64,000 nt of DNA from Chondrilla cf. caribensis (taxonomy: Eukaryota; Porifera; Demospongiae; Chondrillida; Chondrillidae): contig OZ026561.1 of assembly GCA_964020155.1 (NCBI GenBank), positions 4,936,869 through 5,000,868 of the forward strand. The letters run 5' to 3'. A model generated the notes under the pieces. That model saw nothing but the letters and a program-made list of their open reading frames with translations, was not told the origin of the DNA and did not search any database. The position numbers and the translations under genes were made by a program. Shown piece by piece: positions 22,507 to 63,319 of this stretch (position 1 is the stretch's first letter; each line of letters opens with the position of its first letter).

Positions 22507-25387
22507 TTATAGCAACATCGAGTAAGGCTGTTCTAATGTCTTCTTCAATGCAGCCAACCATTCCGCTCCAACTGCACCATCCACCACACGATGGTCACAG
22601 CTGAGTGTGACACTCATCACATTAGACATTGAAAACCTAACAAGGGGGGAATTACCTGTTTGTACAGACATGGGGTGTGAGGTTCAGTCCGTTACCAACT
22701 GTACACACAGTCTGTACACACAGACTGTACACACAGTCTGTACACACAGTCTGTACACACAGACTGTACACAGACTGTACACACAGACTGTACACACAGA
22801 CTGTACACACAGACTGTACACAGGCTGTACACACAGACTGTACACACAGACTGTACATGTGTATAACTACTTCTGTTGTAAACCAATATTAAATACTCAC
22901 CCCAGTTCACTGTTTTCATTGGCAACCGGCTTCCTCTCAGCCCCACCCACAGCCAATATGCACGCCTGTGGAGGGTTGATCACGGCAGAGAAGCTCTTGA
23001 TGCCATACATCCCCAGATTGGAGATGGTGAAGGTCCCTCCTTGGAACTCCTCTGGCCTCAGCCGACCAGATCGGGCTTTCTCTGCTAGCTCCTTGGTGTC
23101 CTGGCTGATCCTGACCAACCCCTGGAGTGGAGGAATCCTCACTAAACATGGCACTGTAGAGAGTAAGACTGTGCAGATATGAATGTTCACCTTTTGGTCA
23201 GCATTGAATATGATGGGGGTGATCAGTCCCCCCTCCGTGCTGACGGCCACACTGATGTCAACCGCATGGTGCCTACAGGGTGAGGAGTAGTGATGGTACA
23301 CAGTCTGTGTGCACTGCAGGAGAGAGATCCTCCACTCAGCACATGTACCTTCTAATAGCCGTCTCCATCCAAGAGGAGTTGACCTCGGGGACCTTTCGGA
23401 GGGCCAGAGCCGATGCCTTCACTATGAAGTCATTGACAGACAACTTATACTCCTTTGATTCGCTATTCAGTTCCTTGCGAATCCTGGGAATAAACCAGAC
23501 ACTACACATGTATGTGTGCGGTAATGATATTCATGGCTACAATGCCTGACTTGAATATGTCATCCATTTTGATGTCAACCGTGAGATAGTAATGAGGAAC
23601 CGTCTGCTTAGACTGGACCAGTCGAGAAGCTATTGTCTACAGATACATTAGTATACAGAACACACAGTACATACAGTACACACAGTACATATAGTACATA
23701 CAGTACACACAGTACATACAGTACACACAGTACACACAGTACACACAGTACATACAGTACACAAAGTACACACAGTACACACAGTACACACAGTACACAC
23801 AGTACACACAGTACATACAGTACACAAAGTACACACAGTACACACAGTACACACAGTACACACAGTACATACAGTACATACAGTGCACACGGAACACATA
23901 TATACAATACATACAGTACACAACATATGCAGATCAACCTTTCTCATTCCTGATAGAGGAATGTCGGTAAATCCTGCTGTTGTAGAGACTGCAGTGGGCG
24001 TGGCTTTGAGTACATCACGTGATGTCACGGATCCACTATATCCTGTCCCTTGGACCCCACCCAAGTCCACACCTCTCTCAGCAGCTATTGATCGAGCATA
24101 AGGACTTGCAAACACGCGAGTACCAGTTGGACGAGGAGAGGGTGGAGTCTGTGGTAAACCTGAAGGTTGCTGAGGAGTGGGTGGGGCAGTGGGTGTGTCT
24201 AAAGTACCTGCTGTTTCTTTAGTCGCAGGAGCAGATACCTAAAACAGTGAATACCAAGCAAGGTCAACCAATACCAAAAAGTCTCAATAAGTGGACTTAA
24301 CCGTGGATGCTGCAGGCTGGACGTCCTGGACGTCCTTGAAGGCTGCTATGTCACTCTCATTGCTAGTCACAACGCACAGCACCTGTGAACGGAAATGAAT
24401 ACAACCACGTGGTAACCTTACCTATTATGTGGTAGCCATAGTTACAGCAGCCTCACCTTCCCCAGGGGGATGTCCCTAGTTCCAGCTGGTACCAGTATCT
24501 TTGCTACGTACCCAGTGACCGGGGACTCCATCTCCATAGTGGCCTTGTCAGTCTCCACCTGAGCCAACACGTCCCCTTCTTCTATGAACTCTCCTTCGCT
24601 CTTCTCCCAACTGACAATGGACCCTTGTTCCATGGTGGGGGAGAGGGCAGGGAGGGACACCTTGCTGTGTTCAGGGAGATCTGAGCAGGAGAGATGGGTC
24701 AGAGAAGACACTGGAGCAGAGAGACATCCTCTTACCGTCAGGGAAGGCAGCCGCTGGTGGGGGCGGGGGGTCTTGTTGAGCAGGTGTCTCTGACGTATTT
24801 GTGCTCGGCTACATTGTAAATACACCACAACATCACAACATCAAAGCAACACAACATCACAACATCGCAATAAAACCAAGTCATTGTCCTCACCACTTCA
24901 AGAGGAGTCTCTTCCGAGCTGTAGTCCTTGAACTCTGACACATCTCCTTCATTCTGGGTCACCACACACAGGACCTGGGGGAACAGGCCAGGTCAACACA
25001 GGTGGCAGTAACAAGGACATCCACAGCTATGGCACATCCACTGCATACAGTGGAATATCGATCCCCGGGGGATGTCCCTAACATTCTTACCTTCCCCAGG
25101 GGGATGTCCCTAGTTCCAGCTGGTACCAGTATCTTTGCTATGTACCCAGTGACCGGGGACTCCATCTCCATAGTGGCCTTGTCAGTCTCCACCTGAGCCA
25201 ACACGTCCCCTTCTTCTATGAACTCTCCTTCGCTCTTCTCCCAACTGACAATGGACCCTTGTTCCATGGTGGGGGAGAGGGCGGGGAGGGACACCTTGCT
25301 GTGTCCAGGGAGATCTGAGCAGGAGAATACGGATGTTCATGTGCATTGCTTGTAAATACATTCAAATGTATGTGTGTGTGTTTGTGT

Positions 25388-25431
<44 letters not shown>

Positions 25432-25785
25432 TGATTAATATTCTTACCAGTGGAATACAAAACCCGATGAATTCTATCATAGCCTTGAATAGAACTAAAA
25501 TGTCTTGAAATACACGGAATATTCCTTTGAACCGAACACGAACTGAAAGTAGGAGAGTGTAGACTAAGATCGATACAAACAGATCACTACCACGTCATGA
25601 CAACATAACTACCAACTCAAGAAGATGGACCAGCTCCTCACACTATAAGTACATTAAAGAATCTTAACTCACCTACAAAGCATGCGCCGAACGTTGAAAG
25701 CAGTTCTTATCGGTTTAACCACAGTTGGAACCAGCTTCCAAGCGTGCCCTGCTCTGCACAGCCGCAAAATGCCACTGGCAGCCAT
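22507..25785 (-). CDS. DLAT: DLAT, dihydrolipoamide acetyltransferase (E2) of pyruvate dehydrogenase
   Basis: Transfers acetyl groups from lipoyl-lysine to CoA in the mitochondrial matrix. The start at 25785 ([18 protein letters not shown]) gives an Arg-rich, acid-free mitochondrial presequence. Two lipoyl domains follow, encoded by 224-nt exons 25314-25091 and 24680-24457, each with ETDKATME carrying the lipoylated Lys. Each has its own linker exon ([28 protein letters not shown]). The E3-binding domain is [19 protein letters not shown] (about 24113-24040). The catalytic domain has [32 protein letters not shown] and the active-site motif CDHRVVDG (about 22600), ending YSMLL-stop at 22507. 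Two lipoyl domains indicate DLAT rather than PDHX. Confidence 0.94.
22690..22857. repeat. (ACTGTACACACAGTCTGTACACAC) array in a DLAT intron
   Basis: Tandem 14/10-bp GTACACACAGACT units in the intron before the last DLAT exon. Confidence 0.85.
23641..23930. repeat. Decamer array in a DLAT intron
   Basis: GTACACACAG/GTACATACAG units on the plus strand. In DLAT sense this is the same CTGTGTGTAC/CTGTATGTAC decamer as in CFP1, VPS9 and NUP42. Confidence 0.9.
24457..25314 (-). repeat. Nearly identical duplicated lipoyl-domain exons in DLAT
   Basis: Exons 25314-25091 and 24680-24457 are both 224 nt and differ at three positions by direct reading, one giving Ile/Val. The intron end TCTCCTGCTCAG is also shared. 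The neighbouring linker exons are clearly diverged. Confidence 0.93.
25363..25432. repeat. (GT)n microsatellite, (CA)n in DLAT sense
   Basis: One of four microsatellites in the window whose sense orientation is CA rather than GT. Confidence 0.85.
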
Positions 25786-25861
25786 TTTTCAACTTTCGTA
25801 ACACAAAACAAAATGGCTCACGTTACATTATGAACTTTTGCAGATAGCTCAAGTGTTCCAC
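25786..25861. promoter_or_regulatory. Bidirectional promoter between DLAT and the VPS9-domain gene
   Basis: 76 bp between start codons. The DLAT start lies in AAAAATGGCTGCC, a YY1/TISU-like context. On the plus strand AAAATGGCTCAC (ATG at 25813) opens a 6-codon uORF ending TGA at 25833, ahead of the VPS9 start. Confidence 0.5.
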
Positions 25862-37155
<11,294 letters not shown>

Positions 37156-38026
37156 TGTTTTGTTTATTATTATCTGAGCGGGACTGTTTACATGCCATTC
37201 CCTTATATGGAATTTGTGTTGAATGTATATAAAAAAGCGCGGTCCGGTTTCCCGCCATTCGGTAAAGTTGTAGAGTTGTAACAGTTAGAGAACTCCGTCT
37301 TTTGGGATTATTTACGCGGCGCACCAGCCTGGTTAGCTTCTACGAGAAATAAGGTAACAACCAAAGAGTCCAGTCTTCAGCGCTTCAAGTTTAAGGTCTT
37401 TTTATCCCAAATTCACTCTTGGCGCCTTCGCGACTTTATTTGTAAAAAGGTAAGCTTGTTAGCACTTTTGGCATATTTTTATCATTTTGTAGAACCTAAG
37501 AGCGAATCTACACTCGTCGCTCGAATTATAGAGATGAAATGTTAGTTCGATAAATCTTGTGGTCAGTGGAGGGCTTTGCCGACAGGAAGCATTTCAAAGT
37601 TATGTACACTATGTTTCGCGCTATGCGCCTTAGTACATTCCTGAATGCGCTACTGATTGTACAAATTTTCTTTGACAAGGACACTCACTACTTAATTTTA
37701 ATGGATGTTTACACGGGGTTCTTTGTACGGGCGTGGTAGACAGCACAGTTCGGAGAACTTATGAATATATCCATTTTTATTTGTTTATTCATGATATTCA
37801 TGATTGTATTATCCCTCTCCGTCGTTGTATATTAGGCGCGCGTCCTCAAAAGGATTCATCACCACAACCGGACCATTGCTATTGAGCTGTGTGTTCGGGA
37901 ACGTCCTGCTCCTTCAGCTGTTCTACTGTTGCCGCCAGAAGGCACGTGTTGTATTGCTTAAATTACTCGACTGCTCTTTGCTTCATCACTTAATCTCCTG
38001 TAACTCTCGACGAATATCTCCTTGCT
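37156..38026. promoter_or_regulatory. Promoter and probable non-coding first exon of the PH/PTB adaptor gene
   Basis: TATATAAAA near 37227 is followed by TTTCCCGCC (37248-37256, E2F-consensus match). A strong donor AAAAAG|GTAAGC near 37450 has no coding frame upstream, consistent with a non-coding exon spliced to an acceptor before the ATG at 38027. A 60-codon open frame at 37557-37739 resembles nothing and is not called. Confidence 0.4.
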
Positions 38027-39708
38027 ATGAACGGGCGACGTACAAATAGAGGGAAGGCTGTTGTAGGCCAGTCCTCTTACATGATGGGGAAGAAGCGGTC
38101 TTACTTCGTGGAGTCTTGGTCTGCCTGGGTCACTCCGACGAGCAAGATCGAGCCCGCCTCCATGACCCTGTCCAACCAGGAGGGCGGGCCGCCTCTGCAC
38201 CATATCTACTGCGACCAGATGCAGCGGTTGACCACAGTGCAGTCCACCAAGACCATCAGCATCGAGCTCAACGGAGGAGGGTGCATCGAGGTGACTACTG
38301 AAGACGAGAAGGATTGGAGGCGGTGGACCAAGCACATAGCGCTGCTCCTCAGCATCCCCAACTACCCCATCCCGGAGGAGCCGAGGGAGGTACCGCTACC
38401 GAACGAGCTGCTAACGAACGTCGACCCAAAGTTCTACGATCGAGATGGAGGTGAGTGCGGCGGTGCCTCGCCGTCTGCGTGTGTATCACCAGTTCATCGT
38501 CTGTGTTGTTCTTTCTTGCAGTAATGGCGTGGGGTCTATGCGTACTACAAGCAGGGATAGGCGCCAAGGCCGGTTTAAAGGGAGCGCTTTGCGTGGCGGT
38601 CATCACTGACCACGACCAAGTCAAAATATTTCCATGGAAGGTCACTTCGGTTATTATCGTTTGGGACAGAAACAAGTTGAGGAGGTCGGGGAGCATCGGC
38701 GATTTGGTCTTCCTAGAAGCGGGGCGAAGATGTACCCACGGACCCGGTCTACTATGGATGTACACCAAATCCGACGTGGCGCTTAGCCTTCGCGAAGGAT
38801 TACACACGTAAGTTCGATCATTAATCTTCTTCGGATGGTTCGCCAACCGCAAGAAGCCTTAGTAATGATGCGTGGGCGGTGTCAATCACGTGTCGTCTCA
38901 CTCGTTTTGTAGATTCCTTTTCAAAGGGAACAAGGAAGTAGCTGTCAGCGTAAGGAGAGCGTCTCAGGTTTCTATTTCTTCGACGAGAAGTTCTGGCACC
39001 GATGTTACCTTTGACTCTGGAGTGACTCCAGAAAGTGGTAATGGTAGTGGAGGTGGAGTGTTCTGTAGGCAGCTGAGCTCAGTGAGCAGTGACACTAGTG
39101 CTAGTGACTCGGGTATTGGTAAGAGTAAGAGCCTGGAATACAAGCCCCCGGTCCCTCTCCACTCTCACCCGTCCCTCAGAAGGAAGTACTACTCTCCTCC
39201 AACCAATGGCAGTGGGCGGTCCTTCCAGGAAAGGGATTCACCTGAACCAGACGACCATCCATTGCGATCTCAGACCATGCCAGTAATACGCCGCGAGCAC
39301 AGTCAACTGTCTGATGAATTAGATTTTCAATTTGAGGAGGAATCCGGTACTCCTCCACAGCACTCCTTTGGAGATAATCAATATGTCAAAATTAACCGTT
39401 CAAGTCAGTCTCCACCCAAGAGTCTTTCAGATGGGAAGGAATATGTTTCTATGTCATCTGATTGGTTGTCCTCGCAATCGAGCTCTATCGACCAGCAAGC
39501 AGTGTGCAGCAAGCTCTTCCCCCAGAACCAGGAGAAGCTGCTGTCAGGAATGAACGGACTCAGTGTATACGACAACCACAAGCTGACCAAGTCTCGTGGT
39601 GTGCAAACAAACAAATCCAGTACTTTGCCCAATTACGACAATGTCCACATCAAACCTCATTGGGAGAACTATGAAAACACAGCCATTACTACTCGCCCAA
39701 TGAACTAA
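38027..39708 (+). CDS. Adaptor protein with PH-like and IRS/DOK-type PTB domains
   Basis: A predicted docking protein for receptor tyrosine kinases at the membrane. Three exons (38027-38450, 38522-38807, 38913-39708) give 501 aa with consistent phase. Residues about 15-110 resemble a PH domain (KKRSYFVESW at the start, DEKDWRRWTKHIALLLS as the C-terminal helix). Residues about 140-235 are an IRS-type PTB: VKIFPWKVTSVII, then LVFLEAGRRCTHGPGLLW, the hallmark EAGRRC...GPG segment. The tail is Ser-rich and carries YVKI, YVSM (a p85-type YxxM), YDNH, YDNV and YENT (three YxN GRB2-type sites). Family placement between DOK and IRS is not resolved. Confidence 0.82.
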
Positions 39709-40327
39709 ATTTCATGAATGCAAGTTCAATTGCAGCAGCAAGGAGCGTTTGGCATTATTTTATCCCATTGACAACTGACTGTACGTACACTATAGACTGT
39801 TACAATTTTATGACCATCACTGTATGATATAATTATTGCTATTTATTGCAAATGCCTTGCTTCGCTCATTGTTTTTAGATTCTCAATTTGAACTAAACCT
39901 GTTCATTTCACTGTGATTATTTGTGGCATGATGCGTGTGGTGTGGTGTGTGTGTGTGTGTGTGTGTGTGTGTGGTGTGGTGTGGTGTGCAGTGATCATTA
40001 TTTATGAATTGACTAATTATTAACCATCAACATGTGATAATGGTCATTTTCATGATGGATTACGTTATGAATCATCAACAGTTGTACTACTTGCTAAGAA
40101 CTGGAGAGGGCTCCACTGTGTGCACTGTAGGAAGTCAATAGTACACTCTTCCCGCAGGTCTGTAGGGTGGCAAGGTTGGGCCTTCAGTGGCGCACATCTC
40201 CGCCGAACGTGCACTAGTGTGCAGTGTTTGGTACTGCAGCTAGTCATTGCTGGTAGCCCCCATCCGCACGTCCCCAGCTTGACCGCCTCCAGTGGAGGAG
40301 TATTGTGCAATAGGAGCAGGGGCGAAA
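39709..40327. other. Intergenic region with short (GT)n
   Basis: 619 bp: AT-rich 3' region of the adaptor gene, a GT/GTGGT tract at about 39935-39987, then the NUP42 promoter. The NUP42 start lies in GCGAAAATGGCTGCC, a YY1/TISU-like context. No gene is seen. Confidence 0.55.
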
Positions 40328-52407
<12,080 letters not shown>

Positions 52408-52643
52408 TTATTCCTGTTTTTTGTTACTGTTGTATTTATTGTATATTCAAGTATCTATGATTTTACTTATCCTAATCAACACAGACAATTAGTCTGTTGT
52501 TCAAATTATTTTATTCAAGTAACTTGATCAATAAATTGAAAATGAACACATTTACTTGAACATACAAGTCAAACAAGGACTGATTAAAGTACGGATGAAT
52601 GTGAGTTTAAATTTGATTAAAAACATCAAGAATAAGGATGTCG
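52408..52643. other. Convergent 3' region of NUP42 and TSEN34
   Basis: 236 bp, AT-rich, between the two stop codons. AATAAA occurs at about 52530 (CAATAAATTG). Confidence 0.55.
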
Positions 52644-55600
52644 CTATGGCAACTCCAGATCTCCCTTATTCTGTGACACATAAAATGGCTGTCCCCGCTC
52701 ATCAAGTGAACACCACAACACGGTCTTCTTCACCATTGTACCGACACGTCCATGGACAGAGAGCTTCTGTAGGGGGATCCCCTCCTCGGCCGAGTGAACT
52801 ATAGCTATTGAATGGGCGTGGTAGAGGGCTGGGTCACCTGGGAACAAACAGATGATTGATATCAGGTCACAATATCCCAGCAAAGATTAAACCTCATACA
52901 ATGCACCAACCAACCAGGATGCAGTGTACACGTACTAGCACAACCAACCAGGATGCAGTGTACACTAGCACAACCAACCAGGATACAGTGTACACTAGCA
53001 CAACCAACCAGGATGCAGTGTACACTAGCACAACCAACCAGGATGCAGTGTACACTAGCACAACCAACCAGGATACAGTGTACACGTACACTAGCACAAC
53101 CAACCAGGATGCAGTGTACACGTACTAGCACAACCAACCAGGATGCAGTGTACACTAGCACAACCAACCAGGATACAGTGTACACGTACACTAGCACAAC
53201 CAACCAGGATGCAGTGTACACTAGCACAACCAACCAGGATACAGTGTACACTAGCACAACCAACCAGGATGCAGTGTACACTAGCACAACCAACCAGGAT
53301 GCAGTGTACACTAGCACAACCAACCAGGATGCAGTGTACACTAGCACAACCAACCAGGATGCAGTGTACACTAGCACAACCAACCAGGATGCAGTGTACA
53401 CGTACTAGCACAACCAACCAGGATGCAGTGTACACGTACTAGCACAACCAACCAGGATGCAGTGTACACGTACTAGCACAACCAACCAGGATGCAGTGTA
53501 CACTAGCACAACCAACCAGGATACAGTGTACACTAGCACAACCAACCAGGATGCAGTGTACACTAGCACAACCAACCAGGATGCAGTGTACACTAGCACA
53601 ACCAACCAGGATGCAGTGTACACTAGCACAACCAACCAGGATGCAGTGTACACTAGCACAACCAACCAGGATGCAGTGTACACGTACTAGCACAACCAAC
53701 CAGGATGCAGTGTACACGTACTAGCACAACCAACCAGGATGCAGTGTACACGTACTAGCACAACCAACCAGGATGCAGTGTACACTAGCACAACCAACCA
53801 GGATGCAGTGTACACGTACTAGCACAACCAACCAGGATACAGTGTACACGTACACTAGCACAACCAACCAGGATGCAGTGTACACGTACTAGCACAACCA
53901 ACCAGGATGCAGTGTACACTAGCACAACCAACCAGGATACAGTGTACACGTACACTAGCACAACCAACCAGGATGCAGTGTACACTAGCACAACCAACCA
54001 GGATACAGTGTACACTAGCACAACCAACCAGGATGCAGTGTACACTAGCACAACCAACCAGGATGCAGTGTACACTAGCACAACCAACCAGGATGCAGTG
54101 TACACTAGCACAACCAACCAGGATGCAGTGTACACGTACTAGCACAACCAACCAGGATGCAGTGTACACGTACTAGCACAACCAACCAGGATGCAGTGTA
54201 CACTAGCACAACCAACCAGGATACAGTGTACACTAGCACAACCAACCAGGATGCAGTGTACACTAGCACAACCAACCAGGATGCAGTGTACACTAGCACA
54301 ACCAACCAGGATACAGTGTACACTAGCACAACCAACCAGGATACAGTGTACACTAGCACAACCAACCAGGATGCAGTGTACACTAGCACAACCAACCAGG
54401 ATGCAGTGTACACTAGCACAACCAACCAGGATGCAGTGTACACGTACTAGCACAACCAACCAGGATACAGTGTACACGTACTAGCACAACCAACCAGGAT
54501 GCAGTGTACACTAGCACAACCAACCAGGATACAGTGTACACTAGCACAACCAACCAGGATGCAGTGTACACTAGCACAACCAACCAGGATGCAGTGTACA
54601 CGTACTAGCACAACCAACCAGGATGCAGTGTACACTAGCACAACCAACCAGGATGCAGTGTACACTAGCACAACCAACCAGGATGCAGTGTACACTAGCA
54701 CAACCAACCAGGATGCAGTGTACACTAGCACAACCAACCAGGATGCAGTGTACACTAGCACAACCAACCAGGATGCAGTGTACACGTACTAGCACAACCA
54801 ACCAGGATACAGTGTACACGTACACTAGCACAACCAACCAGGATGCAGTGTACACGTACTAGCACAACCAACCAGGATGCAGTGTACACTAGCACAACCA
54901 ACCAGGATACAGTGTACACGTACACTAGCACAACCAACCAGGATGCAGTGTACACTAGCACAACCAACCAGGATACAGTGTACACTAGCACAACCAACCA
55001 GGATGCAGTGTACACTAGCACAACCAACCAGGATGCAGTGTACACTAGCACAACCAACCAGGATGCAGTGTACACTAGCACAACCAACCAGGATGCAGTG
55101 TACACGTACTAGCACAACCAACCAGGATGCAGTGTACACTAGCACAACCAACCAGGATGCAGTGTACACGTACTAGCACAACCAACCAGGATGCAGTGTA
55201 CACGTACTAGCACAACCAACCAGGATGCAGTGTACACGTACTAGCACAACCAACCAGGATGCAGTGTACACTAGCACAACCAACCAGGATGCAGTGTACA
55301 CGTACTAGCACAACCAACCAGGATGCAGTGTACACTAGCACAACCAACCAGGATGCAGTGTACACGTACTAGCACAACCAACCAGGATGCAGTGTACACT
55401 AGCACAACCAACCAGGATGCAGTGTACACTAGCACAACCAACCAGGATACAGTGTACACTAGCACAACCAACCAGGATGCAGTGTACACTAGCACAACCA
55501 ACCAGGATGCAGTGTACACTAGCACAACCAACCAGGATGCAGTGTACACTAGCACAACCAACCAGGATGCAGTGTACACTAGCACAACCAACCAGGATGC

Positions 55601-58027
55601 AGTGTACACGTACTAGCACAACCAACCAGGATGCAGTGTACACTAGCACAACCAACCAGGATGCAGTGTACACGTACTAGCACAACCAACCAGGATGCAG
55701 TGTACACTAGCACAACCAACCAGGATGCAGTGTACACGTACTAGCACAACCAACCAGGATGCAGTGTACACTAGCACAACCAACCAGGATACAGTGTACA
55801 CTAGCACAACCAACCAGGATACAGTGTACACTAGCACAACCAACCAGGATGCAGTGTACACTAGCACAACCAACCAGAATGCAGTGTACATGTACTAGCA
55901 CAACCAACCAGGATGCAGTGTACATGTACTAGCACAACCAACCAGGATACAGTGTACACTAGCACAACCAACCAGGATGCAGTGTACACTAGCACAACCA
56001 ACCAGGATGCAGTGTACACTAGCACAACCAACCAGGATGCAGTGTACATGTACTAGCACAACCAACCAGGATACAGTGTACACGTACTAGCACAACCAAC
56101 CAGGATACAGTGTACACGTACTAGCACAACCAACCAGGATACAGTGTACACGTACACTAGCACAACCAACCAGGATGCAGTGTACACGTACTAGCACAAC
56201 CAACCAGGATGCAGTGTACACTAGCACAACCAACCAGGATACAGTGTACACGTACACTAGCACAACCAACCAGGATACAGTGTACACGTACACTAGCACA
56301 ACCAACCAGGATGCAGTGTACACTAGCACAACCAACCAGGATGCAGTGTACACTAGCACAACCAACCAGGATACAGTGTACACTAGCACAACCAACCAGG
56401 ATGCAGTGTACACTAGCACAACCAACCAGGATGCAGTGTACACTAGCACAACCAACCAGGATGCAGTGTACACTAGCACAACCAACCAGGATGCAGTGTA
56501 CACTAGCACAACCAACCAGGATGCAGTGTACACGTACTAGCACAACCAACCAGGATGCAGTGTACACTAGCACAACCAACCAGGATGCAGTGTACACGTA
56601 CTAGCACAACCAACCAGGATGCAGTGTACACTAGCACAACCAACCAGGATGCAGTGTACACGTACTAGCACAACCAACCAGGATGCAGTGTACACTAGCA
56701 CAACCAACCAGGATGCAGTGTACACTAGCACAACCAACCAGGATGCAGTGCACACATACTAGCACAACCAACCAGGATGCAGTGTACACTAGCACAACCA
56801 ACCAGAATGCAGTGTACATGTACTAGCACAACCAACCAGGATGCAGTGTACACTAGCACAACCAACCAGGATGCAGTGTACACTAGCACAACCAACCAGG
56901 ATGCAGTACACGTACTAGCACAACCAACCAGGATGCAGTGTACACTAGCACAACCAACCAGGATGCAGTGTACACTAGCACAACCAACCAGGATACAGTG
57001 TACATGTACTAGCACAACCAACCAGGATACAGTGTACACTAGCACAACCAACCAGGATGCAGTGTACACTAGCACAACCAACCAGAATGCAGTGTACATG
57101 TACTAGCACAACCAACCAGGATGCAGTGTACATGTACTAGCACAACCAACCAGGATACAGTGTACACTAGCACAACCAACCAGGATGCAGTGTACACTAG
57201 CACAACCAACCAGGATGCAGTGTACACTAGCACAACCAACCAGGATGCAGTGTACATGTACTAGCACAACCAACCAGGATACAGTGTACACGTACTAGCA
57301 CAACCAACCAGGATGCAGTGTACACTAGCACAACCAACCAGGATGCAGTGTACACTAGCACAACCAACCAGGATGCAGTGTACACTAGCACAACCAACCA
57401 GGATGCAGTGTACACTAGCACAACCAACCAGGATGCAGTGTACATGTACTAGCACAACCAACCAGGATAAACCAGAAAGTCCCCTCCAAACTTGATCCCG
57501 GGAGTGATGTAGTGTCCCTTCCTCCACAAGTCTCTGAACACAATGTACTTCATCACCTAAGTCAAGCATGACACCACACACTGGCTACAGGTGAAGGCAG
57601 CACTACACACTGATTGGCCACCTCCTGTTCGCTCTGAGGATGCGTCCACTTCCGCTGCGCAGCACGAACACTGGGAGGTGCATTGTAAGGCGCCAGTCTA
57701 AGGACTTCTGTAACGAGTGTAAAGATCAGTGATTCAAGTCTCCGTCAGTAACTTTAAAACTCACTTTCTTCCAGAAGTAGTGAAACCTCATTTTTAGTTA
57801 GCCTTAAGGGTAGTCCTCCCCCAGTAGAGCGGTGGTCTTGTCCCAAGTAGCAACCAATTATTCTATAATCTTTTCTCAGCTTGATGACATCTAAACAACA
57901 CACAATATATACTTCCGTGCTTTATCATAGGCTTAGTTCACTGGCAGAGTGCACGTCTCTCACCATCGACATTCCAAATTAGCACTTCTGAACTTTGCGG
58001 ATACCAAGTACCTTCCACCGTAGACAT
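52644..58027 (-). CDS. TSEN34: TSEN34, catalytic subunit of tRNA-splicing endonuclease
   Basis: Cleaves the 3' splice site of intron-containing pre-tRNA. Exons: MSTVEGTWYPQSSEVLIWNV (from 58027); VIKLRKDYRIIGCYLGQDHR (about 57894-57768); KVLRLAPYNAPPSVRAAQRK (from about 57720); VMKYIVFRDLWRKGHYITPG (about 57558-57463, running on to DFLVYP); and the last, 52837-52644. Across the last, giant intron (57462-52838) the join gives DFLVYPGDPALYHAH. The catalytic triad of the family is present: Tyr in LVYPGD, His in YHAH and Lys in GTMVKKT. The tail ends GDLELP at 52644. The join after exon 3 (around 57600) is the least certain. Confidence 0.9.
52902..57469. repeat. 30/34/36-bp minisatellite filling the last TSEN34 intron; the unit carries the donor junction
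   Basis: About 140 units of GGATGCAGTGTACACTAGCA plus CAACCAACCA. Length variants add CGTA or CGTACA. In TSEN34 sense each unit reads ATCCTGGTTGGTTGTGCTAG, the same as the true exon end TATCCTG and donor GTTGGTTGTGCTAG at 57463/57462. The GTGTACAC core is a perfect palindrome. Variant order at about 53870-54140 recurs at about 54840-55110, a period of about 970 bp. Confidence 0.95.
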
Positions 58028-58081
58028 TTTTATTCACGTGACTAGCCACAAGCTATTTCGCGCGGCAATTCAGCGAAGGAG
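58028..58081. promoter_or_regulatory. Bidirectional TSEN34/MCM3 promoter with E-box and E2F-like site
   Basis: 54 bp between start codons. TCACGTGAC is at 58034-58042 and TTTCGCGC (E2F consensus TTTSSCGC) at 58056-58063, 19 bp before the MCM3 ATG. An E2F site is expected for an MCM gene; function here is inferred. Confidence 0.6.

Positions 58082-63319
<5,238 letters not shown>

Noticed and set aside
24457..25314. Assembly duplication as the source of the identical DLAT exons
   Set aside because: The introns and linker exons between and beside them are clearly different, so a simple assembly repeat does not explain it, although reads should confirm.
37557..37739. 60-codon open frame MWSVEGFADRKHFKVMYTMF
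   Set aside because: No repeat, but no family resemblance and no splice context; more likely the 5' intron of the adaptor gene.
52902..57469. CRISPR array (regular 30-36 bp repeats over 4.6 kb)
   Set aside because: There are no unique spacers: units are contiguous and near-identical. The array lies in an intron of a eukaryotic gene with no cas genes near.
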